A stretch of 28,005 nucleotides of DNA from UBA5336 sp039198685 (GTDB taxonomy: Bacteria; Pseudomonadota; Alphaproteobacteria; Caulobacterales; Hyphomonadaceae), in contig JBCCTK010000021.1 of the NCBI GenBank assembly GCA_039198685.1, positions 1 through 28,005 of the forward strand, read 5' to 3'. This document shows, in pieces, positions 8,755 through 15,669 of the stretch; the first letter of the stretch is position 1, and every line of letters begins with the position of its first letter. The notes under the pieces are model-generated. The model ran no database searches. It was not told the DNA's origin and worked only from the letters and a program-made list of their open reading frames with translations. A program made the translations under genes and the position numbers.

Positions 8755-9516
8755 TCAGACAAACTCGAAATTGGCTCGGTAGTGTCCATCGGCTCGCAGG
8801 TCCCAAACGGCAAACCCAACACCTGGCATAGCGCCAACTGTGCGCATTTCATTGGCTGAATTAGCGGTTGCAGGGCACCACATGTGGCGGATGCCGTCGT
8901 TCTCCCTAACAAGGCCCTGATGCAGGTGTCCGCTTGAGATAAAAGCGATGGCTTGGCTGCCATTGGCTGTTTCAAGAAGACGGTCGCGTCCGGGCGCTGC
9001 AACGGCCCAGTGGGCCATTTCAGGCTCATGGGCAGTCTCTATGAACAGTGGTTTGTGGACAAAGAGCCCGATGCGGCGTTTGCCCCGTGTCTCGACGGCC
9101 TGTTCAAACAAGGTCCACTGGGTGCTTTCCTCAGGGAGCCCTGTCTCAAAAATGTGGACATTTAGGCCGATGAGTCGCCAACCCGGCAGGTCATGGACAA
9201 AGCTGTGGCCGCCAAAAACGCCGTCATAGCGCGCAAGTCTCGCACGATTCACCGGCTGGTGCTGGCGTGGGCTGGCCGGTTCCTCGCCGATGTCATGATT
9301 GCCGGGGATGGCCAACCATGGGTAGGGCAGGCGCTCGAAGCGCCGCTTCGCCGCGATCAGGTCATCTCGATGGTCTGCGCCATCTACGCTGAGATCTCCA
9401 GTGATGATGGCGAGGTCTGCACGCCCTGCTTTTCGAGCCGCGCGAGAAAAGCCGCGATGATGGCGCCATTGCCCTGCTCGCAAGTGAGTATCGCTAAATT
9501 GAATGATCCGCGCCAT
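8755..9516 (-). CDS. Calcineurin-like metallophosphoesterase
   Basis: A 254-residue cytoplasmic phosphoesterase with the complete two-metal motif set: DTH (D9, H11), GD (D41), GNHD (N73, H74), the histidine of FVHKP (H154) and GHLH (H197, H199). The family hydrolyses phosphomonoesters or diesters such as cyclic nucleotides, UDP-sugars or nucleic-acid ends. The substrate cannot be told here; the overall layout resembles CpdA-like phosphodiesterases. Start at 9516 (MARIIQFSDTH) was chosen because family members begin a few residues before the first DxH; the frame opens at 9561 with 15 extra residues. It is divergent from the DUF3137 gene, with a 74-base gap that must hold both promoters. Confidence 0.88.
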   Translation of the reverse strand: MARIIQFSDTHLRAGQWRHHRGFSRAARKAGRADLAIITGDLSVDGADHRDDLIAAKRRFERLPYPWLAIPGNHDIGEEPASPRQHQPVNRARLARYDGVFGGHSFVHDLPGWRLIGLNVHIFETGLPEESTQWTLFEQAVETRGKRRIGLFVHKPLFIETAHEPEMAHWAVAAPGRDRLLETANGSQAIAFISSGHLHQGLVRENDGIRHMWCPATANSANEMRTVGAMPGVGFAVWDLRADGHYRANFEFV

Positions 9517-9590
9517 GAATTGTCGCTGCTGCCAACGCTTTGTAAGGATTGCATAGGCCAAGAACCACTCTGAGCAAGAGGGAGCGCGCC

Positions 9591-10595
9591 ATGGACGAGT
9601 TTGAACTCGAAGACGATATCGCCAAAGCGCTGGCAGACCTGCCGACGAGTTTTCAGCAATTTGGTCGTGAGTATCAAACCGTTATTCGCCCCCTTTTGCG
9701 TGCACGTGAGGGGGAGCGGGCAAAGGCATCTCAGACAGCAAAATTCGCTATTGCCGGAGGCGTGGGTGTGGGTCTGCTGGGCATTCTGTCTGGCCTTGCG
9801 CTTTTCAGCTTGCCCCAGCTTGCAGTGGCTGGCGTCGTTGCGGGCGTCGGCATCGGGGCGGTGGGTACAAGCGGTTTGCGTAAGCTGTCGGGGGAGGCCA
9901 AAGACCTTCTGGTGCGGCCCATCGCAGAGAGTTTTGACCTGTCGTTCACGCCCAAGCCGGGGGAGATGGGCAGTATCGGTGATCACCGCCGCCTCGGTCT
10001 GGTTCCAAGCTACAATCGCTCCACCTTCGAAGACCAGTTAACCGGGACCCATGATGGCGTGGCGTTTGAGTTTTTCGAGGCCAATCTCAAGGAGCGCCGC
10101 ACGACGACGAGCAATGGCCGCACCCAAACGAAGTATGTGACCGTGTTCGACGGGCAGTGTCTTCGCCTTGATTTCCACAAGCGCTTTTTCGGTGAAACGA
10201 TCCTGCGCCGTGATGCGGGATGGTTCAATGCGTTTGGCGGTCAATCGGGCATGCAACGTGCGAGCTTGGAAGATCCAGAATTCGAAAAAGCGTTTGAGGT
10301 TTACACAACAGATCAGGTCGAAGCGCGTTTCCTGCTCACCCCGGACATGATGCAGACCTTGGTCGACTTGGAGCGCACCTTCCACGGTAAAAAGCTGCGC
10401 TGCGCATTTTCGGGCGACGAGATGTTTGTGGTAGTAGAAGGTGGCAATCTGTTTGAGCCCGGCACGATGTTTCAACCCCTGGACAACCCGGAGCGCGTTC
10501 GAGAGCTCCTTCTTGATTTCTCTGCGGTATTTACATTGATTGAGAAAGTTTCCGCGCGCCGCAGGACCGAAGACGCGACCCGCGGCGGACCCTGA
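9591..10595 (+). CDS. DUF3137 membrane protein
   Basis: A 334-residue protein. The ATG at 9591 has an AGAGGGAG ribosome site six bases upstream, so the longer frame from 9549 is rejected. An acidic N-terminus (DEFELEDDIAKAL) is followed by a glycine-rich hydrophobic pair of helices (about 45-95, with GGVGVGLLGILSGLALF). The soluble domain has the DUF3137 features: LGLVPSYNRSTFEDQLTGTHDGVAFEFF split over two strands, then TVFDGQCLRLDF and later FEVYTTDQVEARFLLTP with LDLER-like helices. The function is unknown; members are usually annotated as Galanin-like or simply DUF3137 membrane proteins. The stop lies seven bases from the stop of the convergent DUF2145 gene. Confidence 0.85.
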   Translation: MDEFELEDDIAKALADLPTSFQQFGREYQTVIRPLLRAREGERAKASQTAKFAIAGGVGVGLLGILSGLALFSLPQLAVAGVVAGVGIGAVGTSGLRKLSGEAKDLLVRPIAESFDLSFTPKPGEMGSIGDHRRLGLVPSYNRSTFEDQLTGTHDGVAFEFFEANLKERRTTTSNGRTQTKYVTVFDGQCLRLDFHKRFFGETILRRDAGWFNAFGGQSGMQRASLEDPEFEKAFEVYTTDQVEARFLLTPDMMQTLVDLERTFHGKKLRCAFSGDEMFVVVEGGNLFEPGTMFQPLDNPERVRELLLDFSAVFTLIEKVSARRRTEDATRGGP

Positions 10596-10602
10596 GTCCC
10601 GT

Positions 10603-11454
10603 TCAGCCTGAGGTTGGCACACTTTCATTCCGTTCAAACGCCAATTTATAGGTTTCGTCGGCGAGGCCATGCTCTATCATGAATGTAGAGAGGCTTTCAT
10701 AGGTTGCTGTTTGGATGGCTGCGCCGCGGTGGTCTGCCAGTCTCAGGCGTTCGTCAGCAAGGGGACCAAATAGGCGAGCAAACAGACCGGCTTCGATTTC
10801 ACTTGGTTCGAAATGGGCGGCGATATTCGCCTTCAGCTGTGCCTGGTCTGTCGTATCCCAGGCAGCGGCTGATACCACATCCAGCAGGAACTCCACACAG
10901 TTCTGGAAGCTTTCATCAGCGGGGTTCGAAATCAGCGAATAGTTCCGATTGTGAAGCTCCAGATAGGCCTCACTCGCAAGCAATTCCAGCAATCTGTCTT
11001 GCATATTCGGGGTTGGAATGATCACCGCCACATCGTCCACAGCGGAGGCCGAAACGAAGGTGAATGGAAACTCCTCGGCGAGGTAAGACTGGGTCTGCGG
11101 CATGTCTTCGCCATCACCATGAAAGAGGTTCCAGGTGTTGTATCCGGTCATGATCTCGCCATTGGGTGTTTGGAATGCCTGGTACACCCAGAAGGCACCG
11201 TGGGTGTAGTTGATGGAATCTGGCAGCTTGTCACGCGTTCTTCCGGTTCGGAACACAAGAGCGATCCGGGCGCCTTTGTCGGCGAGGTCCCGTTCAATTG
11301 ATTTAGAAAAGTCGGCTGCGTCTATGTCGGTGAAGTGACCTGTCGAGATCGTGGTTTCAGAACTGCCTTGAGCTTGCGCCGAAGGGGTCAGTGTCAGACA
11401 TAGCGCTGCTGCTAGAGTGGCAGCGCCGGCGATGGTTTTGAGGCTGAGTTTCAT
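10603..11454 (-). CDS. DUF2145 exported protein
   Basis: A 283-residue protein with a signal peptide (helix 8-24, AQA cleavage near 28). The DUF2145 pattern is visible: ARIALVFRTGR, THGAFWVYQAF with H85, a NLFHGDGED turn, then IPTPNMQDRLLELL and YSLISNPADESFQNCVEFLLD with C186. The spaced THG histidine and QNC cysteine resemble the permuted catalytic pair of NlpC/P60-like papain folds (YiiX/LRAT type). That suggests a periplasmic peptidase or amidase-like role, but this is inference. Its ATG overlaps the stop of the small exported-protein gene upstream (ATGA), so the two are one operon. Family assignment is by recalled motif pattern. Confidence 0.78.
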   Translation of the reverse strand: MKLSLKTIAGAATLAAALCLTLTPSAQAQGSSETTISTGHFTDIDAADFSKSIERDLADKGARIALVFRTGRTRDKLPDSINYTHGAFWVYQAFQTPNGEIMTGYNTWNLFHGDGEDMPQTQSYLAEEFPFTFVSASAVDDVAVIIPTPNMQDRLLELLASEAYLELHNRNYSLISNPADESFQNCVEFLLDVVSAAAWDTTDQAQLKANIAAHFEPSEIEAGLFARLFGPLADERLRLADHRGAAIQTATYESLSTFMIEHGLADETYKLAFERNESVPTSG

Positions 11455-11786
11455 TGCTGTGGCTCCGAAGGCTTAATCCGAGGCACTATGGGTGCGGGCT
11501 GGGCAACAATGACCCGGTCGTCAATCTTCAAGGGTGTGTTGGCCGTCTCCCAAAGGTCATCTGAGATTTTCGTCGCGGCCTGGCCACCGCCTTCGGCAAT
11601 GGCACCGGCTGCGGCCAAAGGGATCGCGACCGCACCCATCGCGATCTGGCCGCCAGCGGCTACGATACGCGTGCTGGCTTCAGCGGAATCGGCGGCAGCT
11701 TGTGAGGCGTTGCCGAGGCTGTCGGCTTGGGCCGGCAGGGTGAGAGCGAGCGCTGCGGCAGCGACAAGAGAAAGTCTGAGTTGCAT
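11451..11786 (-). CDS. Small exported protein encoded with DUF2145
   Basis: A 111-residue protein from the ATG at 11786, which has AAAGGA about ten bases upstream and gives a clean signal peptide (MQLRLSLVAAAALALTLPAQA). The frame is open further upstream, but the extension runs through the inverted repeat and reads as non-coding. The mature part has an Ala/Ser-rich segment, a Gly/Ala hydrophobic stretch (41-66) that could touch or enter a membrane, then a conserved-looking end with LWETANTPLKIDDRVIV and a proline-rich tail. I recognise no named family, though small proteins of this style are found beside DUF2145 genes. Coupled translation with DUF2145 suggests they act together in the envelope. 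Confidence 0.72.
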   Translation of the reverse strand: MQLRLSLVAAAALALTLPAQADSLGNASQAAADSAEASTRIVAAGGQIAMGAVAIPLAAAGAIAEGGGQAATKISDDLWETANTPLKIDDRVIVAQPAPIVPRIKPSEPQQ

Positions 11787-11812
11787 GGTCGGGTATTCCT
11801 TTGATATTTCGA

Positions 11813-11856
11813 ACCAAGAATAATAAGTGAGCGATTGCATACTTATTATTCTTGGT
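11813..11856. repeat. Perfect inverted repeat, 16-bp arms
   Basis: ACCAAGAATAATAAGT at 11813-11828 is exactly reverse-complemented at 11841-11856, with a 12-base spacer. It is AT-rich compared with the flanks and lies in the gap between two divergent exported-protein genes. The right arm contains the candidate -10 box of the minus-strand promoter, and the centre falls about on its predicted transcription start. An operator for a dimeric or tetrameric repressor is the most natural reading; an RNA hairpin near the 5' end is the alternative. No T-run follows, so it is not a normal terminator. Confidence 0.8.
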
Positions 11857-11870
11857 GGGGCCGCTGTCAA
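11842..11870 (-). promoter_or_regulatory. Candidate promoter for the small exported protein/DUF2145 operon
   Basis: On the minus strand a perfect TTGACA (11870-11865) is followed after 17 bases by AATAAG (11847-11842), four of six matches to the -10. The predicted start is near 11835, about 48 bases before the ATG. The -10 lies within the right arm of the perfect inverted repeat, so a protein bound there would block RNA polymerase. Confidence 0.5.
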
Positions 11871-11874
11871 GAGA

Positions 11875-11890
11875 GTGATCAAATGATCAC
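11875..11890. promoter_or_regulatory. 16-bp palindrome GTGATCAAATGATCAC
   Basis: Seven-base arms (GTGATCA/TGATCAC) around a two-base centre. It is centred about 47 bases upstream of the predicted minus-strand start, where activators often bind. The spacing does not match the Crp (GTGA-N6-TCAC) or Fnr (TTGAT-N4-ATCAA) consensus, so the regulator is unknown. Confidence 0.4.
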
Positions 11891-11916
11891 ATTGACGACT
11901 TATTCCGTTTTCAAAT

Positions 11917-11944
11917 TTGCCATTTTTGCCTGTGACGGTATTAG
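11917..11944 (+). promoter_or_regulatory. Weak candidate promoter for the small helical exported protein
   Basis: TTGCCA (11917-11922) and TATTAG (11939-11944) are 16 bases apart on the plus strand. This would give a leader of about 95 bases before the ATG at 12045. Low confidence; found by eye only. Confidence 0.2.
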
Positions 11945-12044
11945 GGCGGCGCTGTTCAGTTTTGCTTCAGTCCCTTTGGGGCAAAAAGCGTCGATACACG
12001 CCGTGGTCCAAGTGGGCATGGCGCAGAGTGGAAAGACGGCATTG

Positions 12045-12419
12045 ATGATTAGATCGAAACTCGTTCTCTCGTTGGTGGCCCTGGTGTTCGCAGGGACAGC
12101 GCAGGCACTTAGCCCGCAAGAGATCCGCCAGTGCAACGCCATGGCGGCGACGTTCGAGGCCAAGAAAGCGGAAATCGCAGAACTGCAGGAGGTTCAAGCC
12201 GATCTCGCAGCCCTCGCAGAAAGCCTTGGTGAAGCTTGGGAAACCAAGGAAGAGCAACGTCTGTTCAGTGCGGGACATGCGGCCCAGGCCGATGAAGCCC
12301 AATCTGCATTCTTTGCAGCCCGCGATGAGGCCAACCGCGTTGCGATGGACTTGAATTCAAAGGCACGCATGTTCCAAGCCGACGCCAGCCATTTCAATGC
12401 AAAATGTGCTGCGGATTAG
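12045..12419 (+). CDS. Small exported helical protein
   Basis: A 124-residue protein from ATG 12045, chosen because it opens a typical signal peptide (MIRSKLVLSLVALVFAGTAQA, cleavage near 21). The frame is open back to 11835, but the extra residues have no protein character and would cover the inverted repeat. The mature part is almost entirely charged helix rich in A, E, K and Q (about 33-105), likely a coiled coil, with one cysteine near each end (C30, C121) that could form a disulfide and staple a helical hairpin. I do not recognise a family. It is divergent from the DUF2145 operon and shares its control region. GGAAAG upstream is a weak ribosome site. Confidence 0.65.
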   Translation: MIRSKLVLSLVALVFAGTAQALSPQEIRQCNAMAATFEAKKAEIAELQEVQADLAALAESLGEAWETKEEQRLFSAGHAAQADEAQSAFFAARDEANRVAMDLNSKARMFQADASHFNAKCAAD

Positions 12420-12422
12420 CGA

Positions 12423-13202
12423 TCAGTCAGAGAACACACCAATGACAGGTACATGGTCCGATGGCTTTTTCAGCCCTCGGGCCTTTCTGTATATTTCGAC
12501 GCCTTCGAGGCGATCTGCAGCGCTGGGTGAGCATAATAAATGGTCGATCCGAATCCCGTGATCCTTCTGCCAGGCTCCGGCTTGGTAGTCCCAGAATGAA
12601 TATTGGTGTGCGCGCCCATCGAGGATTTCAAATGCCTCGGTAAAGCCCGACCACAGGAGTTTACGAAACGCATCGCGGGTCGGCTGGCGGGCCAAGGCAT
12701 CATCGGTCCAAACACCAATATCCCAGCAGTCCTCATCGCGCGGGATGCAATTGTAGTCTCCAGCGAGGACCAGGGCATCTTCCCCGGCCAAACGCATCTC
12801 TGCGTGGGCATGGAGCCGGGCCATCCAGGCCAGCTTGTAGTCGTATTTCGGTCCCGGTGCCGGGTTGCCATTGGGCAGGTAAAGAGACGCAATCCGCATT
12901 GGGTTGTTGGCCATCACCAGCGCTTCAATGAAGCGGGATTGATCATCCGTCTCATCGCCCGGGAGACCGGTTTGGACATCTTCAAGCGGGTATTTGGAGA
13001 GGAGTGCAACGCCATTATAGCTCTTCTGGCCATGCACGGCGCAGGTCCAGCCTGCCTCTTCAAGCTCCATATAGGGAAATGCGTCCGTCTCACACTTGAT
13101 TTCTTGCAGACAGACAACGTCACAGTCGATTGCGCCCAGTACCTCAAGCACCGTGGGCAAGCGTGCTTTGATCGAATTCACATTCCAGGTCGCGATTTTC
13201 AT
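12423..13202 (-). CDS. xthA: Exodeoxyribonuclease III (AP endonuclease)
   Basis: A 259-residue enzyme of the exonuclease III family, of normal length. It cuts DNA 5' to abasic sites and trims 3' blocked ends in base excision repair. Active-site residues are all seen: N7 (TWNVNS), E34 (LQEIK), the SLYLPNG tyrosine region (about 107), D149 and N151 (AGDYN), D220 (RIDHLL) and the final D249-H250 pair (PSDHVPV). It is the last gene of a minus-strand run that includes the GmhB-like phosphatase, though a 187-base gap with hairpins separates the two, so it may have its own promoter. The ribosome site AGG lies five bases before the ATG, within a small predicted hairpin. Confidence 0.95.
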   Translation of the reverse strand: MKIATWNVNSIKARLPTVLEVLGAIDCDVVCLQEIKCETDAFPYMELEEAGWTCAVHGQKSYNGVALLSKYPLEDVQTGLPGDETDDQSRFIEALVMANNPMRIASLYLPNGNPAPGPKYDYKLAWMARLHAHAEMRLAGEDALVLAGDYNCIPRDEDCWDIGVWTDDALARQPTRDAFRKLLWSGFTEAFEILDGRAHQYSFWDYQAGAWQKDHGIRIDHLLCSPSAADRLEGVEIYRKARGLKKPSDHVPVIGVFSD

Positions 13203-13204
13203 GG

Positions 13205-13218
13205 CGCCTGCTTAGGCG
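13205..13218 (-). promoter_or_regulatory. Small hairpin covering the xthA ribosome site
   Basis: In the minus-strand transcript CGCCT-AAGC-AGGCG forms a five-base GC-rich stem with a four-base loop. The AGG of the ribosome site is in the 3' arm and the stem ends two bases before the start codon. It could dampen translation. The stem is short, so confidence is low. Confidence 0.3.
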
Positions 13219-13224
13219 TGTGAG

Positions 13225-13243
13225 GGGCCCAGGTCTAGGGCCC
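13225..13243. repeat. GGGCCC-7 nt-GGGCCC hairpin
   Basis: Two GGGCCC hexamers (13225-13230 and 13238-13243) separated by seven bases can pair into a six-base all-GC stem, about 22 bases upstream of xthA. On the plus strand TTT follows, which is weak for a terminator. It may be a transcript end or pause between the GmhB-like gene and xthA, or chance in GC-rich DNA. Confidence 0.3.
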
Positions 13244-13383
13244 TTTCCGGCCAATTTTCACCGATGGGTCGTTTGATTTTTTCGCCAGGGCCAGGCGGTG
13301 CGCGACGACGAGCCTGGCGGAAAAGGCAAGCGGCCCGCAGGGCGCACGAGACGCCCCGCCAAACGGTGCAGATTGGCCGGAAA
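13244..13383. repeat. Distant 12-bp inverted repeat in the gmhB-xthA gap
   Basis: TTTCCGGCCAAT at 13244-13255 is matched by its exact reverse complement ATTGGCCGGAAA at 13372-13383. The pair brackets most of the gap between the GmhB-like gene and xthA. No coding sequence is seen inside. A long-range stem or a decayed repeat unit is possible; chance is not excluded. Confidence 0.3.
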
Positions 13384-13389
13384 ATGCCC

Positions 13390-13914
13390 TTAGCGTGACC
13401 CGTCCTCAAAGGCGGCCAAGGCCCATTCGGCGAAATTCGCCAGGTTCCCACCCTGAAACAGAAATCCACCCACACCGGCAGCATGGGCCGCGGCGATATC
13501 CTTCGGTTTGTCGCCGATCAGGAAGCTGCTTTCGCGCCGGACCGGGAAGTCTGCCATGGCGCGCAAAAGCATACCCGGGCCCGGTTTTCGATTGATGGTC
13601 TCGCGTGTGTATTGGGGAACGCAGCCTTCGGGATGATCGGCGCAAAAATAGATACGGTCGATTTGAGCGCCGTTTTGGATGAAAGCGGACAATAAGTGCC
13701 GGTGGACAGTTTCCATATCGGATTCTGAGTAAAGCCCCCGTGCAATGCCGGTCTGGTTGGTGACGACGAATACATACCACCCGCGTTGGTTGAAGCGGGC
13801 CACGCAGTCCATCGCTCCGTCGATCCACTCAAGATCTTCAACGCGAGAGACATAGCCTCGATCGACGTTCAAAACGCCGTCTCGATCCAGAAAGAGGGCC
13901 GGTCGCAGGTCCAT
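13390..13914 (-). CDS. gmhB: GmhB-like D-glycero-D-manno-heptose 1,7-bisphosphate 7-phosphatase (HAD)
   Basis: A 174-residue HAD-III phosphatase. It has the nucleophile motif DRDGVLN (D10, D12), VTNQTGIARG (52-60) with the T and N of motif II, RKPGPGML (109-116) and GDKPKDI (D and K of motifs III/IV). This matches GmhB, which removes the C7 phosphate of heptose bisphosphate on the way to ADP-heptose for LPS core. The zinc loop of the E. coli enzyme (CPHH...CDCRKP) is mostly lost here: CADH keeps C91 but has D93 for the ligand His, and TIN precedes RKP where CDC is expected. A histidinol-phosphatase-like or other sugar phosphatase role is possible. It lies 43 bases after the MFS gene, same strand. 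Confidence 0.82.
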   Translation of the reverse strand: MDLRPALFLDRDGVLNVDRGYVSRVEDLEWIDGAMDCVARFNQRGWYVFVVTNQTGIARGLYSESDMETVHRHLLSAFIQNGAQIDRIYFCADHPEGCVPQYTRETINRKPGPGMLLRAMADFPVRRESSFLIGDKPKDIAAAHAAGVGGFLFQGGNLANFAEWALAAFEDGSR

Positions 13915-13957
13915 AGGGTGCGTTTAATCGGCTTTGTGCGACCCGCAAATAAGGTAT

Positions 13958-15214
13958 TCAAGGCGCCCCGTTCGCTGTCGCCGCCTGATTTTTGCCAATG
14001 CCGACCAAAATAGGGACCAGGGCGCATCCAACCAGGATCCCAGCCAGGAGAAAAGCCGCGCCAGGGAAGTCAATCGGGGCCGCGCCGCTGGAAAAGTAAT
14101 AGAGCGTTTGGGTGAGCAAGATAGGCGCGATGGAAATGGCCAAAGCATTGATGCTGGCGCTCGCCGCGTGCAGTTCACCCTGGGCGTTTTCCGGGGTGAG
14201 GTTTGACATCAGCGTGTTCATCGCCGGGGTCGTCACGCCTGCCAAGGCTGTAAAGGCAATGATCGGGTAGACCATCCAAGGCGCAAAGGCGAACGCAAAA
14301 GCACACATTCCGACGATATTGATGCCATAGCCGTAGAGCGCGGTATGGACGACGCCGAACCGCTTCAAAACCGGGTCCATCAGGAACCATTGGACCAGGG
14401 CCGAGGTCGCGCCGACAAAAGCGAGCGAGAAGCCAATTTCATTGGGCCCCCAATCATATCTGATCTCACCATGGAACGACCAGGTTGACGGATAAACAGA
14501 ATGAGCCAGCGCATAAATGCCCCCACCAGCCAGGAACCAGGAGACTTTAGGCAGTTTGGAGAAATGCTTAAGCGCACCGAAGGGGTTCGCCCTGCTCAGC
14601 TCAAAAGGACGCTTGCGCTCAGGCTTCAGGGATTCGGGCAGGACCAAGTAGCCGTAGAGGAAATTCGCAAAGGCAACGGCGGCGGCGGCGAAAAACGGTG
14701 CGCGGGGATCAATTGTTCCCAGCAGTCCGCCAAAGGCCGGTCCAAGGACAAAGCCAATGCCAAATGCAGCGCCAATCATGCCGAATGCCCGGCCGCGCTG
14801 TTCTTGCGTAGTGGTGTCCGCGATGTAGGCATTCGCCGTGGACAAGGTTGCCGATGACGCTCCGGAAAGTGCGCGTCCGAGGAACAATAGCCAGATCGAA
14901 TTGGCAAATCCCATGATCAGAAAGTCAACGGCCAGTGTAGCGACCGAGGCCAGGAGGACGGGTCGCCGGCCAAATCGGTCTGACAGTCCGCCAATCGTCG
15001 GCATAACCAGGAAGTTGACCAAAGCGAAGGTCGCCGTCAGCGGCCCCGCCCAGGCCACCGCTTGCGCACCCGGCAGCCCTGTCAACTCCATCAACAGGTC
15101 TGGCATCACTGGAACAATCATGCCGAAGGCCAGCATATCCAGTGTGACGCATACAATTACGAAAAAGAAGGCCTGACCTCCGCCGCGCGGGGAAGACTCA
15201 GCGGAGTGTGTCAT
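13958..15214 (-). CDS. MFS exporter, TetA/TCR-like
   Basis: A 418-residue, 12-helix major facilitator. Loop 2-3 carries motif A as GGLSDRFGRRPVLL, very like tetracycline exporters of the TetA family, and helix 5 carries the antiporter motif C (GIGFVLGPAFGGLLG). The N-terminal tail is short (MTHSAESSPRGG). Such proteins expel drugs or metabolites by proton exchange in the inner membrane. Many alphaproteobacterial chromosomes carry TetA-like members not tied to tetracycline resistance, so I make no resistance claim. It lies 44 bases after gtrA and 43 before the GmhB-like gene on the same strand, suggesting one transcript. No good ribosome site is visible at the ATG. Confidence 0.88.
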   Translation of the reverse strand: MTHSAESSPRGGGQAFFFVIVCVTLDMLAFGMIVPVMPDLLMELTGLPGAQAVAWAGPLTATFALVNFLVMPTIGGLSDRFGRRPVLLASVATLAVDFLIMGFANSIWLLFLGRALSGASSATLSTANAYIADTTTQEQRGRAFGMIGAAFGIGFVLGPAFGGLLGTIDPRAPFFAAAAVAFANFLYGYLVLPESLKPERKRPFELSRANPFGALKHFSKLPKVSWFLAGGGIYALAHSVYPSTWSFHGEIRYDWGPNEIGFSLAFVGATSALVQWFLMDPVLKRFGVVHTALYGYGINIVGMCAFAFAFAPWMVYPIIAFTALAGVTTPAMNTLMSNLTPENAQGELHAASASINALAISIAPILLTQTLYYFSSGAAPIDFPGAAFLLAGILVGCALVPILVGIGKNQAATANGAP

Positions 15215-15258
15215 AGGGCCGGGAGATGGAGCGAAGCCCCGACCGCGTCAACGCCCCC

Positions 15259-15669
15259 CTAGACCCGCTTGCGTGCGGCAAATGCAAAGAACTGGAAACC
15301 AAAAAAGCTGACCCACATCGATACTCCGAGCCCCAGGGCAGCAGCGATAAGCGGCCATATGCCCTCCACATGGATTAGGAGAACCGCAAATACCCCATAA
15401 TTTGTCAAAGATGCGATTGCGGTGACAAAGACATAACGCAACATTTCTTCAGCTTGTGAGCGTCCTGATGCGCCGAAGGTATAGTGGCGATTCATCCCGT
15501 AGGCCGCCAACATGGCAAGCGGGAGCGAGATGGCCCGGGCCAAATACGGATCGACACCGGACAGGATAAGCGCTTGCATCCCGCCTGCGTCAACGATGAA
15601 TGCGAGACCTCCGACAATGGCAAATCGCCAGAGTTTCGAAAATTGGTCGAGCAGCGTTTCGCGGCTCAT
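15259..15669 (-). CDS. GtrA-family membrane protein
   Basis: A 136-residue protein with four membrane helices and the GtrA pattern: KLWRFAIVGGLAFIVDAGG at the first helix, NRHYTF after the second, RYVFVTAIASLTNYGVF and a final helix ending in a basic tail. GtrA proteins are thought to help flip undecaprenyl-phosphate-linked sugars across the inner membrane. The ATG overlaps the stop of the upstream GtrB-like glycosyltransferase (ATGA), the usual pairing for this system. Confidence 0.9.
   Translation of the reverse strand: MSRETLLDQFSKLWRFAIVGGLAFIVDAGGMQALILSGVDPYLARAISLPLAMLAAYGMNRHYTFGASGRSQAEEMLRYVFVTAIASLTNYGVFAVLLIHVEGIWPLIAAALGLGVSMWVSFFGFQFFAFAARKRV

Noticed and set aside
8640..9029. 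Upstream extension of the DUF4402 gene
   Set aside because: It overlaps the phosphoesterase coding region in another frame and would bury the signal peptide inside the protein.
11875..11890. Palindrome as a Crp or Fnr site
   Set aside because: Half-sites resemble both, but the spacing is two bases off the consensus in each case, so no regulator is named.
11835..12044. Upstream extension of the small helical exported protein
   Set aside because: It runs through the inverted repeat and promoter region, and the signal peptide clearly starts at 12045.
12603..13223. Plus-strand open frame of 206 codons antisense to xthA
   Set aside because: XthA has every catalytic residue on the other strand; the antisense product has no motif.
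13958..15214. MFS exporter as a tetracycline resistance gene
   Set aside because: Motif A resembles TetA, but there is no mobile element or repressor nearby and chromosomal TetA-like exporters with other substrates are common.
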